DNA from: Massilia sp. IC2-477
Lineage (GTDB): Bacteria > Pseudomonadota > Gammaproteobacteria > Burkholderiales > Burkholderiaceae_D
NCBI RefSeq assembly: GCF_020707265.1
Contig: NZ_JAJFEQ010000003.1
Coordinates: forward strand, 62,001 to 126,000
Length of the DNA: 64,000 bases
Direction: 5' to 3'
Made by a program: the position numbers and the translations under genes. The number at the start of each line of letters is the position of its first letter. The first letter of the stretch is position 1. The notes beneath the pieces are model-generated. The model ran no database searches and was not told the origin of the DNA. It was given only the letters and a program-made list of their open reading frames with translations. Below, piece after piece: positions 32,671-40,728 of this stretch.

Positions 32671-34562
32671 TGGGCATGCACGATTCCGGCTCGGTCCGCA
32701 GCAAACTGATTCTGATGGCGGTGGCCACCACCATCGTGGCCCTGCTGTCGGCCGCCGTCGCCATGCTGGTGGTCGACGTGCGCACCTTCCAGCGCGTCTG
32801 GGTCGACGACCTGACCACCCAGGCCGACTTCGTCGCCGACGTCGCCGCCCCGGCGGTGTCCTTCAACGACACCGCCGCCGCCACGCGCAGCCTGTCGGTG
32901 CTGCGGGTGCGCCCGCAGATCGAGGCCGGCGCCATCTATACCAACAGCGGCCAGCGCTTCGCCACCTACGCCAGGGCCGGCGTCGAGGCCTCGCTCCCGG
33001 CGCGCCCGGAAGCGGCGGGCTACCGCATCGAGCAGGGCGCGCTGGTGGTGTTCCGCCCGATCGTCGAGAACGGCGAGCCGCTCGGCACCGTCTACCTGCG
33101 CTCGCGCTACGGCCTGTTCGACCGCGTCCTGAGTTACGGCGCGATCCTGGGCGGCGTGATGCTGGCCGCGCTGGTGATCGCCGCCCTGGTGGCCTCGCGC
33201 CTGCAGGCCTCGATCACGCGTCCGCTGGAAGCGGTGACCAACGTCGCGCGCCAGGTGATGCTGCGGCGCGACTTCACGCTGCGCGTGCCCGGCAACGAGA
33301 AGGGCGAGATCGGGGTGCTGGTGGAAGCCTTCAACGACATGCTGGCCGAGATCGGACGCCGCTCGGACGCGCTGCAGGCCGCCAACCGCACCCTCGAACA
33401 CGAGATGACGGTGCGCGAGCGCGCCGAGCAGGCCCTGATCGTGGCCGATCGCCGGAAGGACGAATTCCTGGCCACCCTGGCGCACGAACTGCGCAACCCG
33501 CTGGCGCCGATCCGTACTGGCCTGGACATCCTGCGCATCCGCAGCGGCGACGCCCAGGCGACCCAGCGCGCCACCGACATCATGGAACGCCAGCTGCGCC
33601 AGATGGTGCGCCTGGTCGACGACCTGCTGGACGTTTCACGCATCAACACCGGCAAGTTCACCATCAAGATGGGTCGGGTGGAACTGAAAGCGGTGGTCAA
33701 CGACGCGCTCGAAGTGGTGCGCTCCTATATAGAACTGCACGGCCACGAACTGGTGATCGACCTGCCGGACCGCCCGGTGTTCCTGCATGGCGACGCGACC
33801 CGCCTGGCCCAGGTGCTGTCGAACCTGCTGAACAACGCCGCCAAGTACACCAACCGCGGCGGACGCGTGTCGCTCACGGCCGGCGTCGAGGACCGCACCC
33901 TGGTGCTGGAAGTGGCCGACACCGGTATCGGCCTCGCGCCCGACATGCTCGACACCGTGTTCGAAATGTTCGTGCAGGTCGATTCGACGCTGGAGCGCAG
34001 CAACGCGGGCCTGGGTGTCGGCCTGTCGCTGGCGCGCAAGCTGGTCGAACTGCACGGCGGCACGATCGAAGCGAAATCCGAGGGCCTCGGCCACGGCAGC
34101 CGCTTCGTAGTGCGCCTGCCGATCGTGGTCGATCCGGAACCGATCGCCAAGCCCACGCCGGCCGCCTTCATCAGCTCCGAGACCTACCGCATCCTGCTGG
34201 CGGACGACAACGTCGACTTCGTCAACAGCATCGGCGCGCTGCTCACGGCCATGGGCCACAGCGTGGTGATCACGCACAACGGCCCGGACGCGCTGGCGGC
34301 AGCGGCGCGTTTCTGCCCGGACTATGCCTTCCTCGACATCGGCCTGCCGCACATGTCGGGCTACGACCTGGCGCGCGGGATCCGCAAGCTGGCCTGCGGG
34401 TCGATGACGGTGCTGATCGCCGTTACCGGCTGGGGCCAGGAAAAGGACCGCCAGCTGGCCCTCGAAGCCGGCTTCGACCACCACATGGTCAAGCCGGTGC
34501 GCTTCGAGCAGATCGAGGAAATCCTGGGTAACCGCAGCATCATCAAGAAGCTGCGTACCTGA
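32667..34562 (+). CDS. CHASE8-HAMP hybrid histidine kinase (HisKA-HATPase-REC)
   Basis: A 631-residue membrane kinase. Two transmembrane helices (about 10-32 and 155-175) flank a periplasmic CHASE8-type domain as in YfiN (AAPAVSFNDTAAATRSLS). HAMP follows, then HisKA with H273 (LAHELRNPLAPIR), HATPase (NLLNNAAKYTNRGG, GLGVGLSLARKL) and a receiver with D557 (FLDIGLPHMSG). In YfiN the same input drives a GGDEF domain; here it drives a phosphorelay. Start ATG 32667 overlaps the yfiR stop and follows GGGAGG. Third gene of a receptor-YfiR-kinase operon. Confidence 0.92.
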   Translation: MMGMHDSGSVRSKLILMAVATTIVALLSAAVAMLVVDVRTFQRVWVDDLTTQADFVADVAAPAVSFNDTAAATRSLSVLRVRPQIEAGAIYTNSGQRFATYARAGVEASLPARPEAAGYRIEQGALVVFRPIVENGEPLGTVYLRSRYGLFDRVLSYGAILGGVMLAALVIAALVASRLQASITRPLEAVTNVARQVMLRRDFTLRVPGNEKGEIGVLVEAFNDMLAEIGRRSDALQAANRTLEHEMTVRERAEQALIVADRRKDEFLATLAHELRNPLAPIRTGLDILRIRSGDAQATQRATDIMERQLRQMVRLVDDLLDVSRINTGKFTIKMGRVELKAVVNDALEVVRSYIELHGHELVIDLPDRPVFLHGDATRLAQVLSNLLNNAAKYTNRGGRVSLTAGVEDRTLVLEVADTGIGLAPDMLDTVFEMFVQVDSTLERSNAGLGVGLSLARKLVELHGGTIEAKSEGLGHGSRFVVRLPIVVDPEPIAKPTPAAFISSETYRILLADDNVDFVNSIGALLTAMGHSVVITHNGPDALAAAARFCPDYAFLDIGLPHMSGYDLARGIRKLACGSMTVLIAVTGWGQEKDRQLALEAGFDHHMVKPVRFEQIEEILGNRSIIKKLRT

Positions 34563-34587
34563 ATCGGAGCGAATGGAGTCCGCTAGT

Positions 34588-34712
34588 CGTAGGGTGGTCG
34601 GCTCGTCCGACCGCGCGTTCAGCCAGTGCAAGCGATGTGGCGGTGCGCTTGACAGTTGGACGCGCGGTCGGCAGTCCTTCAGTCCAGTGGACTGAAGGAC
34701 GACCACCCTACG
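34588..34712. repeat. Paired REP-like element (inverted B units) with apical palindrome
   Basis: Terminal inverted repeats CGTAGGGTGGTCG (34588-34600) and CGACCACCCTACG (34700-34712). The left unit is a simple hairpin. The right unit carries a 27-nt palindrome at 34674-34700: arm GTCCTTCAGTCCA, centre G, and its complement. The stem differs from A units (GGTCGG for GGGCGG), again with matching changes on the other side. Confidence 0.87.
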
Positions 34713-34722
34713 GATGCAGGCG

Positions 34723-34756
34723 AAAAAAAAGACGGGAGCGCTTGCGCGCTCCCGTC
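34723..34756 (-). terminator. Intrinsic terminator of the PEP-CTERM gene
   Basis: An 11-bp perfect stem GACGGGAGCGC (34731-34741) / GCGCTCCCGTC (34746-34756) with a 4-nt loop. On the minus strand it is followed by eight U (34723-34730). It lies 22 bp after the PEP-CTERM stop codon. Confidence 0.92.
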
Positions 34757-34778
34757 CTTTTGCTATGTCAGGCTGGTA

Positions 34779-35324
34779 TTAAGCCTGCTTTTGCTTGCGG
34801 CGGCGTGCCAGGAAGCCCAGGACGCCGAGGCCGCCCAGCATCATGCCGTAGGTTTCCGGTTCCGGAACCGGAGCCAGCATCACGGCGCCACCGAACGAGG
34901 CGCCGGCATCCGACACCAGGTTACCGCTGACGCGCAGGTAATAGTCGCCGGCGGCCAGGTTGTCGCTCGAGATGCTCCAGACATCCATTTCGCCGCTTTG
35001 CAGCATGGTGCCGTTGGTGATCAGGGTGTCGTCCTCGCCATACAGGGCCAGACCAGTGATGTCCAGGCCCACGTCGGCGCTACGGCTGATCGACGAGATG
35101 ATCGCATCGAGGTTCATGCCCACGTCACCATCGACAGTGAAGGTGAAGCGGTCCGCGAAGGTGTTACCTTCGTTATCAGCTTCGAAGGTGTCGCCGAAGA
35201 AGGCGCTGTTGTCGATCAGCTCGAGCTCCTGGGGGGAGTTGCCGACGACTTCCTGGGCCATCACGGCCGACGAACCAAACGAAGCGGAAGCCAACACAAT
35301 TGCAGCAATCAGAGATTTTTTCAT
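34779..35324 (-). CDS. FxDxF-type PEP-CTERM exported protein
   Basis: A 181-residue protein with signal peptide (MKKSLIAAIVLASASFGSSA), the FxDxF motif in NTFADRFTFTVDG, and a C-terminal PEP-CTERM signal: VPEPETYG, a hydrophobic helix (MMLGGLGVLGFLA) and RRRKQK. PEP-CTERM proteins are cut by exosortase and exported with exopolysaccharide to the cell surface. No exosortase or EPS gene is in the window. A good SD (GAGGAAAG) precedes the start. Monocistronic with its own terminator. Its upstream region is unusually AT-rich. Confidence 0.93.
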   Translation of the reverse strand: MKKSLIAAIVLASASFGSSAVMAQEVVGNSPQELELIDNSAFFGDTFEADNEGNTFADRFTFTVDGDVGMNLDAIISSISRSADVGLDITGLALYGEDDTLITNGTMLQSGEMDVWSISSDNLAAGDYYLRVSGNLVSDAGASFGGAVMLAPVPEPETYGMMLGGLGVLGFLARRRKQKQA

Positions 35325-35780
35325 TTCTTTCCTCGCATAGAATCAGCCGCGTCCTGCAGCCTGGGTTTCAAGTATCGGGGAACTTCATGCTATCAAAGCG
35401 ACAAAAAAAAGCACGTGGAAGTGTGATTGAACGGTCAATATGTGCACTGTATTCCACGAATCAACATATTTCTGATGGGCTATGCTATAGGCCGGGTTCT
35501 CATAGGAGAAGCCGGTTTAATCGCGTTGTAGCGTAGAAAATTTTGATCGGCTTGCTGAAAATGCGTCAGCGCAGTCCTACAAAAAGAGGAGGATGTTTCC
35601 GGCGCTGAGCCCGTGCGATTTCAGCTCCGTTTAAATAATGAAGCGTAGAAGTTGGTGTGTTTTAGGTGTTTTTGCTGAGTTAGCCCAGCGCTGGAACTCT
35701 GAGGAGTGCGCGCGCGCGCATGCCGGGCTGGAGAATATACCTACCCGGACAGGAAAACTGAGAGAAGAGAACTGAAAAAG
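35325..35780. other. AT-rich intergenic region without a recognised gene
   Basis: Nearly 460 bp between the PEP-CTERM gene and the first tRNA terminator. GC content is clearly below that of the coding regions. Short frames exist but lack SD and coding bias. It should hold the PEP-CTERM promoter; I found no convincing sigma-54 (-24/-12) or sigma-70 boxes. Confidence 0.55.
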
Positions 35781-35782
35781 AA

Positions 35783-35812
35783 AAATGGCCCAGAATCGCT
35801 TCTGAGCCATTT
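35783..35812 (-). terminator. Terminator of tRNA-Arg copy 1
   Basis: A 13-bp stem (35783-35795 / 35800-35812) with one mismatch and a TCGC loop, followed on the minus strand by a U-rich run. It lies 9 bp after the tRNA. Confidence 0.82.
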
Positions 35813-35821
35813 AAGAAAAGT

Positions 35822-35898
35822 TGGCGCGGCTGGCAGGAATCGAACCCACGACCCCTTGGTTCGTAGCCAAGTACTCTATCCAGCTGAGCTACAGCCGC
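35822..35898 (-). tRNA. tRNA-Arg (anticodon ACG), copy 1
   Basis: A 77-nt gene including encoded CCA. Acceptor stem GCGGCTG / CAGCCGC with discriminator G, anticodon stem CTTGG / CCAAG with loop CTACGAA (anticodon ACG), T arm with GGTTCGATTCC. A34 is normally changed to inosine, so it reads CGU, CGC and CGA. Copies 2 and 3 are identical. Confidence 0.97.
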
Positions 35899-35909
35899 CC
35901 GAGGCACGC

Positions 35910-35937
35910 ATTATAGCAGCACCTCCCGAATTGGCAA
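35910..35937 (-). promoter_or_regulatory. Promoter of tRNA-Arg copy 1
   Basis: Minus strand: TTGCCA (35932-35937), 16-bp spacer, perfect TATAAT (35910-35915), 11 bp upstream of the mature 5' end. Confidence 0.8.
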
Positions 35938-35984
35938 ACCCCCTTTGGCACACCGGCCGCTTGCATGGGTCGCCAACGAAAAAA

Positions 35985-36010
35985 GGGACCAGATGTTTCC
36001 ATCTGGTCCC
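35985..36010 (-). terminator. Terminator of tRNA-Arg copy 2
   Basis: An 11-bp perfect stem GGGACCAGATG (35985-35995) / CATCTGGTCCC (36000-36010), loop TTTC, followed by six U on the minus strand (35979-35984). Confidence 0.92.
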
Positions 36011-36018
36011 TCATATTC

Positions 36019-36095
36019 TGGCGCGGCTGGCAGGAATCGAACCCACGACCCCTTGGTTCGTAGCCAAGTACTCTATCCAGCTGAGCTACAGCCGC
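36019..36095 (-). tRNA. tRNA-Arg (anticodon ACG), copy 2
   Basis: Same 77-nt sequence as copy 1, with encoded CCA and anticodon ACG in loop CTACGAA. Confidence 0.97.
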
Positions 36096-36106
36096 CCGAT
36101 GCACGC

Positions 36107-36134
36107 ATTATAGCAGGCGAATGGATATTGGCAA
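36107..36134 (-). promoter_or_regulatory. Promoter of tRNA-Arg copy 2
   Basis: Minus strand: TTGCCA (36129-36134), 16-bp spacer, TATAAT (36107-36112). Confidence 0.8.
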
Positions 36135-36262
36135 AGCCTCATCGTAAGCCTGCGACAATTCACGCATTATTGCGCCAGCCAGACTGCCAGGATGGCGGCG
36201 CCCGCATCCTTGCGGCTATTCTGCGTCCGTAAGGAATAAGTACCACCACGAAACGGGGAACC

Positions 36263-36523
36263 ATGAACTGGCACGACTTGCCCATCGCATGCTTTGCAGT
36301 GTCGACGCTTATCTCGCTGTGGAGGCGGCACTGGACCGACGCGAGCTGGTGCCCATGCGTTGCCGCCTTCCTGGCCTTCGATAAGGTTCCGCCGGCTGCG
36401 ATACCTTGGCGGCTGCATTATCTGTTGCTGGTGGCGGGGGCAGCGCTCGTCGTTTCCCAAGTGCTCAAGGAGTACCGCGAACACAGGAAGAGTCTGGCCG
36501 CCCGCCCCGAGACCGGCGCTTGA
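36263..36523 (+). CDS. Small membrane protein, 86 aa, hypothetical
   Basis: Start ATG 36263 with GGGGAACC upstream. Two hydrophobic segments (about 5-18 and 52-67), three Cys near the first half and a charged C-terminal tail (KEYREHRKSLAARPE). No family recognised. It lies between two identical tRNA-Arg units, on the opposite strand. Codon use is close to the genome's style but slightly less biased than the neighbours. Confidence 0.55.
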   Translation: MNWHDLPIACFAVSTLISLWRRHWTDASWCPCVAAFLAFDKVPPAAIPWRLHYLLLVAGAALVVSQVLKEYREHRKSLAARPETGA

Positions 36524-36543
36524 CCGGCCCGCCAACGAAAAAA

Positions 36544-36569
36544 GGGACCAGATGTTTCCATCTGGTCCC
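36544..36569 (-). terminator. Terminator of tRNA-Arg copy 3
   Basis: Same 11-bp stem, TTTC loop and U run as for copy 2 (stem 36544-36554 / 36559-36569). Confidence 0.92.
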
Positions 36570-36577
36570 TCATATTC

Positions 36578-36654
36578 TGGCGCGGCTGGCAGGAATCGAA
36601 CCCACGACCCCTTGGTTCGTAGCCAAGTACTCTATCCAGCTGAGCTACAGCCGC
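36578..36654 (-). tRNA. tRNA-Arg (anticodon ACG), copy 3
   Basis: Identical to copies 1 and 2, with encoded CCA and anticodon ACG. Confidence 0.97.
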
Positions 36655-36665
36655 CCGATGCACGC

Positions 36666-36671
36666 ATTATA
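36666..36671 (-). promoter_or_regulatory. -10 box of tRNA-Arg copy 3
   Basis: TATAAT on the minus strand, placed as in the other copies. The -35 side lies outside the direct repeat and is weaker (TTCCAG at 17 bp), so this copy may be expressed less. Confidence 0.65.
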
Positions 36672-36762
36672 GCAGGGGCTTGTCATTTCTGGAAGAGTCA
36701 TTTTTTTCCACAGGCAAACAAGCTCTGGTAGATTAGCCGGGTTGGATCGTTTTGGGACTCGT

Positions 36763-39700
36763 ATGCTTGCCTTGAAACCGGCACCGCGCCTCGCCCTGGT
36801 CGCCCTCTTGCTCATCTGGATCTGGAGCGGTGTCGCCGTGGCCGCACCGCGCAGCCTGCGCTTCGAGCGACTGTCGATCGAGCAGGGGCTGTCGCAGCAG
36901 TCGGTCCTCACCATCCTGCAGGACCGGCGCGGCTTCATGTGGTTCGGCACCCAAGCCGGCCTGAACCGCTACGACGGCTACCGGGTGACCGTCTACCGCA
37001 ACGACCCGGACAATCCCGACAGCATTCCCGACAATTATGTCGTCGCCTCGCACGAAGACCAGCAGGGCCGCCTGTGGTTCGGCACCAAGGGCGGGCTGAC
37101 CCGCTTCGACCACGCCAGCGGCAAGTTCGTGCGCTACCTCGAGCCCGAGGCGCTTGGCGCGCCCGCATCCAGGCGGCGCACGCCCGCTCCCTATACCGGC
37201 AACCGCGCCGTGCTGGCGATCCAGCCCGCGCGCGGCGGGCTGTGGCTGGCCACCGGCGACGGCCTGCAATTCCTCGATACGGCGAGCGGCGCGCTGCGCA
37301 GCTACCGCCACGATCCCGCTGACCCTGCATCGCTGCGCGACAACCGGGTGAATGCGCTCGCGCTGGATGGCGGCGGCAACCTGTGGATCGGCACCGCGGG
37401 CGGCATCGACCGCCTGGCGCCCGGCGCCGATCGCTTCGAGCACTTCGACGTCGACAAGAGCGATTTGCAGCGCAATACCGTGCTGGCGCTGTCGATGGGC
37501 CCGCGCGACACCCTGTGGGTCGGCACCGCCTCCGGCCTGGAAGCCTGGCGCCTGGGCGACGGCACGCCCTTCGCCCAGCCCCAGCGCCGGCGCCTGGGCA
37601 GCCAGGAGGGCATCGGCGAGCAGCGCATCAACGCCTTGTACCACGACGGTGGCGGCACCCTATGGGTCGGCACCGACATGGACGGCATGAAATGGCTCGA
37701 TCCCGCCACCGGACGCTTCCTCAGCTACCGCAACGACCCGGCCGATCCGCACACGCTGTCCGACAACCAGGTCAGCTCGATGCTGGTGGACCGCACCGGC
37801 ACCCTGTGGGCCGGCACCCAGTATGGCGGGGTGAGTCGTACCGACCTGGCCAGCGGCGGCTTCACGCGCCATGGCGGCAATGAAGGAATGGGTCGCGCCA
37901 AGGTGCGCGCCGTGCTCGAGGATCCGGATGGCCGGATATGGATCGGCACCACTGGCGACGGCCTGATGCGGCTTGGCCGTCCGGGCGGGCGGGTCGAACG
38001 GATCGGCCGCGAGGGCGAGCCTGGGGACCTGGTCACTGCGCTTGCCTTTGCGCGCGGGCGGCTGTGGATCGGCACTCCGACCGGCCTGGTCTGGCGCGAT
38101 GCCGACGGACGCTACGGCCAGCTGGCCTTGGGCGGCAGCCCCGGCGCCAACTACGTGCAGGGGCTGCACGCGGGCCGTAGCGGCACGCTGTGGATCGTCA
38201 CGCGCGGCGGCCTGGCGGCGCTCGCGCCGGGCGAAGACAGGGTACGGACCTGGCGCCACGATGCCGGCGACCCGCACAGCCTCGGGGAGAACTACGGTTT
38301 CACGGCGCTCGAAGACCGGAAGGGCATCGTCTGGATCGGCACCGAAGCCGGACTGGAACGCTACGACCCGGCATCCGGGCGTTTCACCCACTTCCGCCAT
38401 GACCCGGACAACCAGAACGGTTTGCGCCACAGCCGCGTCCACCATCTGATGGAATCGGCGCGCGGCGAGCTGTGGGTGGGAACGGCGGGCGGCCTGCACC
38501 GCATGCAGCAGACCAGGGAAGGCACGCGCTTTCGCTTCTATCCATTCAGCAGCGGCCCCAAGGCGCTGCCGATCGGTGCATCCCTGGAGGACGAACATGG
38601 CTATATCTGGGCCAGCACCACCAACGGTATCACCCGCGTCGACCCCGGCAGCGGCGCCACCAAGAGCTATACCGCCAAGGATGGCCTGGTGGACGGCTCC
38701 TATTTCGTCGGCGCCGCCTTGCGCGCCAGCGACGGCCAGTTCTACTTCGGCGGGATGACCGGACTGACCTCCTTCATGCCGGACGCGGTGCGCGACAATC
38801 CATACGCGCCGGAAGTCGTGATCACCGACTTCCTGGTGCTGAACCGTTCGCGCGCCACGCCCAACTTCCACGAGCAGTCGGCGATCACGCTGTCGCACCG
38901 CGATACGGTATTCGCGCTCGAATTCGCCGCGCTGCATTACGCCGACCCGGACGGCAACCGCTACGCCTACCGGCTGGAAGGCTTCGACCAGGGCTGGGTC
39001 GACACCGATGCGCGGCGCCGCTACGCCAGCTATACCAACCTCGATCCGGGCACCTATGTGTTCCGTGTACGCGCCAGCAACAAGGACGGTGTGTGGAGCA
39101 CGCTGCCCGCCACCCTGGCGATCACCATCACGCCGCCGTTCTGGAAGACCTGGTGGTTCCGCACCCTGGCCGTCCTGGGGACGCTGGCCCTGTTCACGGC
39201 CGGCTACCGGCTGCGCATCCGCGCGCTGGTGGCGCAGAAGGAGCTGCTCGAGCGCGAGGTCGGCGCCCGCACGGTCGAGCTGCGCAATCAGAAGGAGTCG
39301 GCCGAGCGCCGCAAGCAGGAGGTCGAGCAGCAGAAGGAAGTGGTGGAGCAGGCGCACCGCAACATCGCGCTGCTGTCGGACATCGGGCGCACCCTGACCG
39401 CCAACCTCGACCTGGAAGCGATCATGCGCACGCTCTATGAGCACGTGCATGCGCTGATGGACGCGAGCCTGTTCGCGGTACTGTTGCGGCACCCCGAACG
39501 CGACACTCTGGAGTACGTCTATACGGTGATGGACGGCGAACGCCGTGACGCTTTCGAGCTGCCGGAAGACCCGGAGTGCCAGCTGGCCGCCTGGGCCATG
39601 GTGCGCGGGCGCGAGCTCCTGCTGGCCGACGTTTCACATGAGCTGCACGACTACCTGCCGCAGCTGCCGCCGGCCCGTGCGCTGGAACTGGCCCTGCCTG

Positions 39701-40725
39701 GCGCCTGGCGCGCCGGCCTGCAGCCGGGTTCCCTCCTGATGGTGCCGGTGATGGTGGGCGAGCGGGTGCTGGGCGCCCTGACGGTGCAGAGCCCGGCCAC
39801 GCGCGCCTATGGCCAAGTCCACCTCGACATGCTGGAAACCCTGGCGGCCTACGTCGGCGTCGCGATCGACAATGCCAGCGCCTACCACCAGCTGAAGGAA
39901 ACCCAGGCCCAGCTCGCGGCCCAGGAAAAGCTGGCCTCGCTCGGCTCGCTGGTGGCGGGGGTAGCGCACGAACTGAATACGCCGATCGGCAACAGCCTCT
40001 TGATGGCCAGCACGCTGCAGGAACGCACCAGCGACATCGCGGCGCGCTTCGACGGCGCGACCCTGCGCCGCTCCGATCTGGCCGACTACGTCGCCGAATC
40101 GCGCGAGGCGGCCGGCCTGATCATGCGCAGCCTGCACAATGCGGCGGAACTGGTCAACAGCTTCCGCCAGGTCTCGGTGGACCAGGCGAGCGCCCAGCGG
40201 CGCCGCTTCGACCTGGCCCAGGCCTGCCAGGAAATCGCCGCCACCCTGATGAACACGGTGCGCCTGGCCGGGCACCGCCTGGAGCTGGACGTGCCGCCGG
40301 GGATCGTGATGGACAGCTTCCCCGGCCCGTTGGGGCAGGTCGTCATCAACTTCGTCAACAACGCGCTGCTGCACGCCTTCAGCGGACCGGGCGGCGCCAT
40401 GCTGCTGAGCGCCAGCCAGCCGGACGGGGCTAGCGTGCGCATCGAGTTCCGCGACGACGGGCGCGGCATCCCGCCGGCCGACCAGTCGCGTATCTTCGAT
40501 CCCTTCTTCACCACCCGCATGGGGCAGGGTGGCACCGGCCTGGGCCTGAACATCAGCTGGAACATCGTGACCACGCTGCTGGGCGGCACGGTGCGGGTGG
40601 AGAGCAGCCCGGGGCAGGGCGCCGCCTTTATCCTGGAGCTGCCGCTGCGTGCGCCGGACCCGCAGGGCCAGCCGAGCGAGCCGAGCCAGCCGAGCCTGCC
40701 GGAAGGGGCGGCGCTCAGCCAGTAA
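36763..40725 (+). CDS. Two-component propeller sensor histidine kinase (Reg_prop-Y_Y_Y-GAF-HisKA-HATPase)
   Basis: A 1320-residue sensor. A signal peptide or anchor helix (LVALLLIWIWSGVAVAA) is followed by about 12-14 propeller repeats (pattern GxLWxGTxxGL) to about residue 680, a Y_Y_Y domain (to about 790; LEGFDQGWVDTDARRRYASY), one transmembrane helix (about 800-822), a long coiled coil, a GAF domain (about 880-1040), HisKA with H1069 (GVAHELNTPIGN) and HATPase (NFVNNALLHAF, GTGLGLNISWNI). Unlike Bacteroides relatives there is no receiver or AraC domain. Periplasmic propellers of this type bind extracellular ligands, often glycans. ATG 36763 preferred to TTG 36742. Confidence 0.92.
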   Translation: MLALKPAPRLALVALLLIWIWSGVAVAAPRSLRFERLSIEQGLSQQSVLTILQDRRGFMWFGTQAGLNRYDGYRVTVYRNDPDNPDSIPDNYVVASHEDQQGRLWFGTKGGLTRFDHASGKFVRYLEPEALGAPASRRRTPAPYTGNRAVLAIQPARGGLWLATGDGLQFLDTASGALRSYRHDPADPASLRDNRVNALALDGGGNLWIGTAGGIDRLAPGADRFEHFDVDKSDLQRNTVLALSMGPRDTLWVGTASGLEAWRLGDGTPFAQPQRRRLGSQEGIGEQRINALYHDGGGTLWVGTDMDGMKWLDPATGRFLSYRNDPADPHTLSDNQVSSMLVDRTGTLWAGTQYGGVSRTDLASGGFTRHGGNEGMGRAKVRAVLEDPDGRIWIGTTGDGLMRLGRPGGRVERIGREGEPGDLVTALAFARGRLWIGTPTGLVWRDADGRYGQLALGGSPGANYVQGLHAGRSGTLWIVTRGGLAALAPGEDRVRTWRHDAGDPHSLGENYGFTALEDRKGIVWIGTEAGLERYDPASGRFTHFRHDPDNQNGLRHSRVHHLMESARGELWVGTAGGLHRMQQTREGTRFRFYPFSSGPKALPIGASLEDEHGYIWASTTNGITRVDPGSGATKSYTAKDGLVDGSYFVGAALRASDGQFYFGGMTGLTSFMPDAVRDNPYAPEVVITDFLVLNRSRATPNFHEQSAITLSHRDTVFALEFAALHYADPDGNRYAYRLEGFDQGWVDTDARRRYASYTNLDPGTYVFRVRASNKDGVWSTLPATLAITITPPFWKTWWFRTLAVLGTLALFTAGYRLRIRALVAQKELLEREVGARTVELRNQKESAERRKQEVEQQKEVVEQAHRNIALLSDIGRTLTANLDLEAIMRTLYEHVHALMDASLFAVLLRHPERDTLEYVYTVMDGERRDAFELPEDPECQLAAWAMVRGRELLLADVSHELHDYLPQLPPARALELALPGAWRAGLQPGSLLMVPVMVGERVLGALTVQSPATRAYGQVHLDMLETLAAYVGVAIDNASAYHQLKETQAQLAAQEKLASLGSLVAGVAHELNTPIGNSLLMASTLQERTSDIAARFDGATLRRSDLADYVAESREAAGLIMRSLHNAAELVNSFRQVSVDQASAQRRRFDLAQACQEIAATLMNTVRLAGHRLELDVPPGIVMDSFPGPLGQVVINFVNNALLHAFSGPGGAMLLSASQPDGASVRIEFRDDGRGIPPADQSRIFDPFFTTRMGQGGTGLGLNISWNIVTTLLGGTVRVESSPGQGAAFILELPLRAPDPQGQPSEPSQPSLPEGAALSQ

Positions 40726-40728
40726 ACA

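Larger units (their letters stand above)
35971..36117. repeat. 147-bp direct repeat, left copy (tRNA unit with terminator)
   Basis: Identical base for base to 36530-36676. It covers the terminator, tRNA-Arg copy 2 and its -10 box. The two copies flank about 410 bp with one small gene (36263). Confidence 0.93.
36530..36676. repeat. 147-bp direct repeat, right copy (tRNA unit with terminator)
   Basis: Exact copy of 35971-36117. It begins seven bases after the stop codon of the 86-aa gene. Confidence 0.93.

Noticed and set aside
35325..35780. Sigma-54 promoter for the PEP-CTERM gene
   Set aside because: No GG-N10-GC match of good quality on the minus strand upstream of the start.
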